This document shows, piece after piece, positions 57,205 to 64,000 of a stretch of 64,000 nt of DNA. The position numbers and the translations under genes were made by a program. This stretch comes from Ampelocalamus luodianensis (taxonomy: Eukaryota > Streptophyta > Magnoliopsida > Poales > Poaceae): contig CM070628.1 in NCBI GenBank assembly GCA_036346255.1, forward strand, positions 15,949,840 through 16,013,839, written 5' to 3'. The notes beneath the pieces were generated by a model. That model searched no databases. It was not told the origin of the DNA and saw only the letters and a program-made list of their open reading frames with translations. Every line of letters starts with the position of its first letter. The stretch's first letter is position 1.

Positions 57205-58993
57205 ATGTTGGCTTCGGCAACATCGGATTCTATACGCGCAAAATGAGACAAATAAATAATGACAAATCCAAATAAAATCCAAAAATTATAAAATAGGTAC
57301 TGATAGAGACATATTGAATTTAGATGAATTTAGGAATGGGAATCAATGGAATCAGAGTTCGTATGAAGGAGAACGAACACCCAGATGTTTTTCAAAAAAG
57401 GAAATTACTAAAAATTAAGAAAGAGTGGAATATTCCAGAGAATATTATTTTCAGAATTAAAGGATTAAAATAATTTGCTAACATTTGGGTCCCACTTGTA
57501 AGTGAGACAAGAGAATAGAAGGAGGAAACAAAGCAAAAGCAGAAGAGGCAGGTGGCGGTTCTGGGCGTCGGTGGTGCGACGGCTCTGGGCTACCCGCAAA
57601 ATGGGCCGAGACGGAGAGCTAGAGAAGATAGGAGCTGGCGGCGATGGCGGCACCAGCACGGGTGAAGGCGCATGGGCAGTGGCGCTCCAGTAGCGGCCGG
57701 GCAAGGGTGGTGCAAGCATGAGCTACACAGTGGCGAGGGGAAGCAGCTGGCGGGGTCGGGGTGGCCCAGGGTTGGCCGAGGTGGCGGTGGCCCGGGTGGC
57801 GGTGGCCGGTGGCAAGGATGAAGGAGTGGCGGCGACGACATGCTCCGATGACAGGAAAAACCAAATTGAGGTGGGGATGGGTAGAAGAGGATTGGGAACA
57901 TGACGTGATGTGGTCAATTTGGTGGAAAGCCCACCAGAGAAGAAGAACAATGCGTTTGCGATGTGACCGAACTTGAGATGAAGAAGAATGGCGTCGTGCT
58001 TTTCGGCCAAATGGGGGCAGTTAGACGCTGAGGTTTTGGGCGAATCAAATAGGGGAGCAAAGGACATGCAGTGCCCCCTTTATAGTATGGAGGCGGTACT
58101 CAGATCGACGGGGAACGCCTACAGGAAAAGGGCGACAGTTTGATTTGACATTGAACATCGATGGGAAATGGCAAAGTTGAATGCTAGGGGTGATGGTGGC
58201 GTGCAACGGAAGGTAGCATGACGTGGGCGATGGAAGTGGGAACGTGGTGCCAACGACGAAAATGGAAATGGCACACTATGCGCGATGGCACGGGAGGCGG
58301 TTCGGGTGCGCGCTGCGCGGTGGCTGCAAGGTGAGGTAGGGGCTGGAGCGGTCGAGGTGGCTTGTGTGCGGGCAGGCGTAGGCAAGGGACCAGAAGGCGA
58401 CGCTCGGTGCGGCCAGGTCGAAGGCGGCGCACAACGCAGCCGATCAGGACAGAGAAAGAAACCAGGGGCAGAGGAGCCCGCAGAAAGAAGAAAGAAAGAA
58501 GAAAGGAAGGGAAAAGAAAGAAAAAAAAGGGGGGGAATAGGTCCTGAGAAAAATAATTGGGCTCAACCCAAATATAATTTGCGGAAACAAAATCAAATTC
58601 GAAAATTTGAATTTGGATTTGGAAATGAGATTTGAATTAAGAATTGGAATTTGGATTTGAATTACGGACTATGATTAAATAATTGTAGAAACTCCAAATG
58701 AAATCCAACTCTTTCAAAATCATTAATTTAATTTAAATTTTACAACAAAGAAAAGAAAATGTGGGAAAACAGAAAAGAAATAAATTAAATTGAACTCCAG
58801 GAAATAACAAAAGAACTTGGAGAATCCCAAAATCAAATAAACTAGTTTTGAATTTAATTGAAGTTTGATTTATACAGATTAAATTGTTTGAATTTTTAAA
58901 ATTTCAAATTAAGCTTTAATTATTTCAAGAAAATTTCAATTGGTTCTTTTTATTTTAAAATTTTCAAAAAGTCTAAAAAATTGGGATGTTACA
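57205..58993 (-). repeat. Partial 5' LTR of element B
   Basis: Homologous to 53435-55269 of the complete LTR, ending GATGTTACA at 58993. The other part of the LTR (equivalent to 44302-44652 and 52149-53434) is missing at the 57205 side. A GC-rich block (57540-58440) matches that of the complete LTR. Confidence 0.9.
58078..58086 (-). promoter_or_regulatory. TATA box in the partial LTR
   Basis: CTATAAAGG on the minus strand. Confidence 0.5.
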
Positions 58994-58996
58994 ATT

Positions 58997-59641
58997 TGTC
59001 AGGACCCAAACCTGCAAATCCTGACCCTCTGTGTATTTTGAACTAGCCCCATGACCAGTTGCTAGCTTACACAGTGACAACATCAATGTAAATCGTATCC
59101 ATACAATGAAATAGCTAAGAAAGAAGCAATTTATTAATAAATAGAAGCAGCGGACCTTATGGTCAAAGTTTACAAAGTTTGCCATGCAGGGTTTGAAATA
59201 CAAATAGAATAATTGCAGCAGAAATAAGATAACTTGTGGTGGCCATCCGACATGCCCACAGTCAATCGAGTGGGGAGCGTATCCTAGTTTGCATAGTCTT
59301 CAAAATACTCCTCCTCATAGAACTCTAGATTTCGGATTCTTCCTCAACAACTGATCAATAATGGCATAAAGCCGTGAGTACATAAAGCACTCAGCAAGTC
59401 GTAGGGAATAATATGTAATTAATATTTATGTAAGGCTTGAACAAGGAATAACTGTATGGTTATTTTGCAAAAAGTAATATTGATAGTAAATACAGTAAAT
59501 TGATTAAAAGGCATAGTTGAAAAGATTAAATACATAAGTAAACAAGTGCTTTGAAACAATCAGTGAACTACCCGTTCACTTCCCAACCAACAACCAGTGA
59601 ACTATCTATTCACTTCCCATCCGTACCACCATCCAAACATT
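58997..59641 (-). repeat. LTR fragment (coding 3' end), same family as element B
   Basis: Starts TGTCAGGACCCAAAC and matches 44302-44652 plus 52149-52460. Only three bases (ATT) separate it from the LTR end at 58993. At 59641 it breaks off and an oppositely oriented LTR begins. Confidence 0.9.
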
Positions 59642-60044
59642 TCCCCATGACTTGCTGAGTGCTTTATGTACTCATGACTTCAATTTCTGCGATTTAGTGG
59701 AAGAGTATCAGGCTGCCCAAGAGTTCTTCGCCCAGGAGCACTATGAAGGTTTTACGGATTAGGATGCGTTCTCCACTCGATTGCTTGTGGGCATGTTGAT
59801 TGGCCTTTTCAAGAGTTTCGTTCCGCTGCAAGAGTTTATTTGTTTCTTTAGCCCTGCGTGACAACTTAAGTAAACGTTGACCATAAGGTCTAGTTACTAT
59901 TATTATTTGTTATTTTGAGATCTTTTTAGTTAAATTGAATAAATAGATGGTATTTCATCACTGTTTCCTGTGTGAGCTAGCTACTGATCTGGGATTAGTT
60001 CAGAATACACAGAGGATTTCTAAGATGCATTTTGGGTCCCGACA
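59642..60044 (+). repeat. LTR 3' end of element C
   Basis: The last about 400 bp of a related LTR in plus orientation, ending TTTGGGTCCCGACA. It matches the reverse complement of 38194-38605 (solo LTR). The rest of this LTR is missing. Confidence 0.88.
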
Positions 60045-60048
60045 GAGG

Positions 60049-60059
60049 TGGTACGAGCC
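60049..60059 (+). promoter_or_regulatory. Degenerate primer binding site of element C
   Basis: TGGTACGAGCC, a changed form of TGGTATCAGAGCC, four bases after the LTR end. The change (TCAG to CG) is again at a CAG site. Confidence 0.75.
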
Positions 60060-60736
60060 ATATCAACTGTAGAACGCAATCTTAGTTAGCATGGTCATTT
60101 TAGCTAAAAGCTTCAAAATTTATTTTTGAAATCAAATTAGCTCAATTTGATTTAAGTAGTTGTTCTTCTCTCTCTCCTCTATTCTGATTCTTTTCTTATC
60201 TTAGTCTATTCTATTCTCAACTTACTCTATGTCTTTCTCAACTTGTTCTAGAAATCTTGTTCCTTATCTTTGCTAAATGTTGTTTTATAATCTTAAATTG
60301 AGTTCCTCGCCCCATCAATTTCTCTAGTTCGGAAGAAGGAGTCAAGTCATCGGCAATCGTTAAGAGTATCTTCGTCGCTTCATCCCAGTTGCTTTTTGAA
60401 GAGTTTCCATTGTCTAGTCCAGATTAGGTGCCATTAGATTAGAGTTGTTAGTAGCGTGTTTAGATCGTTGTTGCATAGGTCTTTATTTGGGTTGTGTGTA
60501 AGTAGGAGTTGCAGTTTTGTTGTTAGGCATTATGTTGCAGTCGCAATAAGGCTTTAATTTGAAGAGCTTATTTGTTCTTTCATAGCGTTTCAGCTATGTC
60601 TTCTTTGTCTTTTGCATTTGGGTATACTCTATTTTCCCCTTGTAAAGTTGTGTCCATCTTCTCCATCCTGCTCTATCTCGTCTACTGTGCTATTCCCTCT
60701 CATCTATATTGCTTTCCTGCCTTACCTACTAAACCT
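60060..60736 (+). other. Leader of element C
   Basis: Pyrimidine-rich leader without convincing ORF, comparable in layout to 9753-10284. Confidence 0.6.
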
Positions 60737-61023
60737 ATGGAGAATCGTCGCAGATGGTTGACACTCACAACACCTCAAGCTGCTCTCAGTCAGATGATGC
60801 CAATGCCAATGCCAATGCCAATGTCAATGCAAGTGACCAGTCCCCAGTCCTTGGAGCAGCAGATCCAAGCATGGCCCAACTTCTAGCAGCTCAGACTCAA
60901 TTCATGAGTACAATGATGCAAAATATGGACAATATGATGACCCAGCAAAGTCAGAACGCCACTGCAATAGTCAACTTGTTGAATCAGAATATTCAGAATA
61001 ATCAAGCAACAACTGTTCCACCG
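60737..61023 (+). pseudogene. Gag N-terminal fragment of element C
   Basis: An ATG at 60737 opens MENRRRW, and a frame from 60754 continues with the proper gag-like sequence: DDANANANANVNASDQSP (a repeat-coded stretch, microsatellite of ATGCCA units at about 60796-60830), then LLAAQTQFMSTMMQNMDNMM. The second part aligns with element B and with the 6091 element. The coding sequence runs straight into an LTR at 61024, so everything after the N-terminus is absent. Confidence 0.8.
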
Positions 61024-64000
61024 TGTAACATCCCAATTTTCTGAGCTTTAAAAATCCTTTAAATAGTTAGTAGGGAAAAAGGTCACCATTTGGATTTGTT
61101 TGAATTTAAATTCAAAAGCTTAATATTGGACTTTACAATTAAAAATATTTAATGTGAATAATCCCAACATGAAAATTAGCCAAAACTATTTTATTTGGGT
61201 TCTATGTGCTCAGATGTATTTTCTAGATTTTTCTAGAATTTTTCTGAGTTCATTTGCTCTTTTCTATTGCTTATTGGAATTTCTGGTATTTTTTAAAATA
61301 GAAAATCTATTTAAAATCTCAGATTTTCCTTCGGGCCGAATCCCTTGGCTCCGGCCCAATCTAACCCAACCCCGGCCCATTTCCCCGCCGCCGCCAGCCC
61401 AACTCCCGAGCCGCAGCCCGCGTCCCTCTCTCCTCCCGCGCACACTCCCGGTCCTACCTGTCGGTGTCCACGGAGCCGTGTGCGACGCAGCCTGGTCCGA
61501 GCCACACCCGCCGCCATGTGAACCCCACTTGCCACGCCAGCGTCGTCAACCTCCCGGACACCTCCTTCCTTATCCATGCCGCCGCACGGATTCGTCTTCG
61601 CCGTCTCCGCCACGGACTCCTCCTGGCGGCCGTGTATAAAAGGAGGGGCACCCCTTGGCTTCCGCATCCCTTCCCCAACCGCCAGCGCCCAAGATCGAAG
61701 CCCTAGCCACCGAAAATCGTCGAAGGAAGCTTTGTGCCACCGCAACTCCGTTGAGCTCGTTCGTCGCCGTCAAAGCCGCTCAAGCCTCGCCGCCGCCTCC
61801 TTCGTGTTCGCAAGATCGAGGGCTACCTCCCGGTGACCTCGGTTTCGCCGCAAGCCCACCGGAGCTCCAGATCCGTCGCACCCGTGGTCCAACCTCCACC
61901 TAATCGTCGCCGCCAGTCATCTGGGTTGTCCCCAAGCACACGTGAGGCCACCGTTGTGATCCCCATCTCACCCTCTACCTCCTTGTGCCACCCGTCGCCG
62001 CCGGCGAGCCGCCGTTCGCCGAGACTGTCGGGATCCGAGCGCCGCCGCTCTTGCTGTCGTCCACGTCACTGCCACCTCCGCTAGCCACCTCAGCTCGACG
62101 CCCTCGTGTCGCCCGCGTGGAGCCCAGTCAACACTGCCACGTGGCGACCCAGATCCAATCCCAACCGCCTAGCTCGGTGGACCAAGTCCACCGTGAGCCA
62201 TCTCACTGACATGTGGGTCCCACATGTTAGTAAATTCTTTTATTTATTTTATTTCTAAAATTCCTTGCTGACGTCAGCATTGTGCAATAATCCGATTTTT
62301 CTTCAGAGAAATAATTCGGAAATTCTGGAAAATCCAATTTAGGGTTTTTCTTTTAGATTTAAACTTCCAGAGCTCATAACTTTTTGCGTCCTAACTCCGA
62401 TTAAGCCCATTCAAATTTCTAAATTTATCTAAATTCAAGCTCTATTTATCTGAGATTTTTATTTAATTTTTGGAGCTTGTTTTGCCTCTGTTATTTATTT
62501 GTTTTGTTTATTTGTGTCGCGTTTGCGATTAGACGTCGATTCGTCGGGGAACTTTGGAGAAGAAGGAGCACCCCAAGATCAAGACCAGTACATAGAACTT
62601 TTCCAAGGCAAGTCATACCTTTGATCATCTTGAACCCAGTTTTCAAATTACTTTGTTTCAAAGTATTGCATTCTACTTTAATTATTTATTTAAATACTTT
62701 GTGCATAGTTATTATCCAATTTGATATCACCCCTTGACTTTGTATGCCATAATTCCTTGTCACCCTAGATTGGTTTATTAGTTGGTAATAGTATAGCACG
62801 AACGTGGGTTGGTTAGATGCGAGTACAATTGCTTAGCCATGCTACGAGTCTCACAGCTCATGTAAGTTGCAAATATTAAAAGTGACTAAGTGACTATGGA
62901 ACTTTGTGTAAGACTGTGTGCTGTATGTTATTACTTCGTGATAGCATGTGTTGCACTAAAAAAACCAACTGGGCGGGAAAGGATTTAGACTGAGGCAAGT
63001 GGTGGGTACTGTGTGATATGGTGGAAGCTATGTGCATGAGAATAATAATCTGTGTGACAGAGTTAGAAATTGGAAGTCTTGTCTTGGTCAATTAAGGACT
63101 TAACTTTGTGCGTCATTGAACTGAGCCTTACTATACAACCACATGCCTGGTATGGGACGGGCCTAACTTAGTAAGTTATGGATTCTCGGCATTGATGTCC
63201 AGGTGGATAGGTTAGGTTTTGTGATAGGGTGGAGGTGTTACTACTTGGTAGTTGCATCACGGGACGGTTCGCCGCATCCCTGTCCAGCGGTGTGTGTTAT
63301 ACTAGTTCTTTGTGAGCAGTCTAGCGGGAAAGCACATCGGGGATGTCAATGCTTGAGATGAAGTTTCCGAACTGTTTTGTTATGATTAGTGCTTGCTACA
63401 CTAGTTGTATCTTGTGGGTAAAGTGTACAACCTCTGCATAGTGTTAAATCAATCTATTCGAATAGCCGCGTCCGCGGTCATGGACATGCTCGGGGATTTC
63501 ACACGAGGGGTAGTTTTCATAAAATGTTTGGGATGGGAGCTATGTGACCTCAATCATATGGCTATGTGAAATAATTTGTTTAGCTTTGTGTCTTTGTGAA
63601 AACCACCGTTAAATTAATATTGTATATTTGTTTTGAACTGCATTTCAATCTATTATTGTATTCAATTGCAAATGTTGCGTTTATGCAAAAGAACCACAGA
63701 AGCCTTTTCTTTTGGAATAAGCCTGCATCTATAAATCGCATTCTGTGGTATGATTTGAGAGTACGGTTGTGTACTCACTCTTGTTGTAAAACTTGTGCCC
63801 AAACCTACAGAAGAGGAGGAGTCTACGCCTGCTTTCGAGGAGGAGTTTGCCGAAGGTTGCTGATCGTTAAGGTCTGGATCCCAGTCGGTTGCCTGTGGTG
63901 AATTGATGGGATCTACGCTAAAGTTATTTCCGTTCCGCTGCCTTTTATTCTCTTGTTAGCCCTGCGTGGCGTATTAAGTGTAAACTCGACCATAAGGTCA
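61024..64000 (+). repeat. LTR of a gypsy-like element, running off the window
   Basis: Begins TGTAACATCCCAATTTTC. By comparison with related LTRs (GCCCTGCGTGG...CCATAAGGTC near the end), it should stop about 200 bp beyond the window. It has an AT-rich start, a GC-rich block (61340-62220), then AT-rich DNA. Frames in the GC-rich block are shadows. Whether it is the 3' LTR of element C or the first LTR of a nested element cannot be settled here. Confidence 0.85.
61635..61643 (+). promoter_or_regulatory. TATA box of the right-edge LTR
   Basis: TATAAAAGG within CGTGTATAAAAGGAGGGG; the best TATA match among the LTRs of this group. Confidence 0.7.

Larger units (their letters stand above)
44302..58993 (-). 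mobile_element. Gag-only gypsy-like element B, interrupted by copia B, right end rearranged
   Basis: In coding (minus) orientation: a partial 5' LTR (58993-57205), gag-like region, degenerate stem-loop, PPT (55285-55270) and the complete 3' LTR (55269-44302, split by copia B). The LTR is about 3.47 kb. The PBS and the 3' part of the 5' LTR are missing. The left flank (AAATA) and the right flank (ATTTG) do not match, so the right border is not an original end. No pol is present. Confidence 0.85.

Noticed and set aside
61150..62210. Open frames of up to 161 codons in the right-edge LTR
   Set aside because: Same GC-rich LTR block as in related elements; low complexity, no domain.
1..64000. A new defence, biosynthetic or regulatory gene system
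   Set aside because: All coding signals are retroelement gag/pol pieces, one F-box gene fragment and low-complexity frames; nothing supports a novel multi-gene system here.

Overview
The window is nuclear DNA of a grass (Poaceae; I cannot name the genus), and almost all of it is transposable elements nested inside each other. The grass call rests on four things: an Angela-type Ty1/copia family, a chromodomain gypsy element with 4.4-kb LTRs that fits the Tekay/Del clade, a CACTA transposon with CACAGACGGTT-type subterminal repeats, and a captured F-box gene fragment of a type I recognise from grasses. I see no intact host gene, tRNA, rRNA, CRISPR array or prokaryotic operon.

Layout. (1) 1-15220, minus strand: copia element A, cut by the left window edge inside pol. 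Its 5' LTR is split by a gag-only gypsy-like element (6091-14909, plus strand, 3.65-kb LTRs, TSD CCCCA). (2) 15221-19560: a much older, heavily broken plus-strand copia, into which copia A inserted. (3) 19561-20847 and 35638-36694: one stretch of unassigned DNA with local tandem duplications, split by a complete 14.8-kb Tekay-like gypsy element (20848-35637, minus strand, TSD GGTGG) carrying chromodomain, integrase, RNase H, RT, protease, gag and an extra upstream ORF. (4) 36695-43642: a non-autonomous CACTA transposon (TSD TAA) holding a broken F-box gene copy, a solo LTR (38194-41482, TSD ATATC), a second class of internal repeats and a 684-bp fold-back. (5) 43643-44301: a short unassigned stretch with a MITE. 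(6) 44302-58993, minus strand: a gag-only gypsy-like element whose LTR is split by copia element B (44653-52143, plus strand, TSD CAATG), a sister of copia A. (7) 58994-64000: rearranged LTR pieces, a gag fragment, and a plus-strand LTR running off the window.

How the parts relate. The only nearly complete replication machinery is in the Tekay-like element and, in damaged form, in copia A and B. The gag-only elements have a start codon, PBS, PPT and gag but no pol, so they must be mobilised in trans if they move at all. The Tekay-like element and the gag-only element at 6091 share the same PBS type and the same stem-loop just before the PPT. Insertion order from flanking duplications: the old copia precedes copia A, which precedes the 6091 element; the element-B LTR precedes copia B; the CACTA precedes its solo LTR.

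Sequence quality matters here. LTR pairs that should be near-identical differ mainly at CAG/CTG/CCGG sites, by swaps and indels unlike deamination. I read this as basecalling error at methylated CHG sites. Several frameshifts reported below may therefore not be real.
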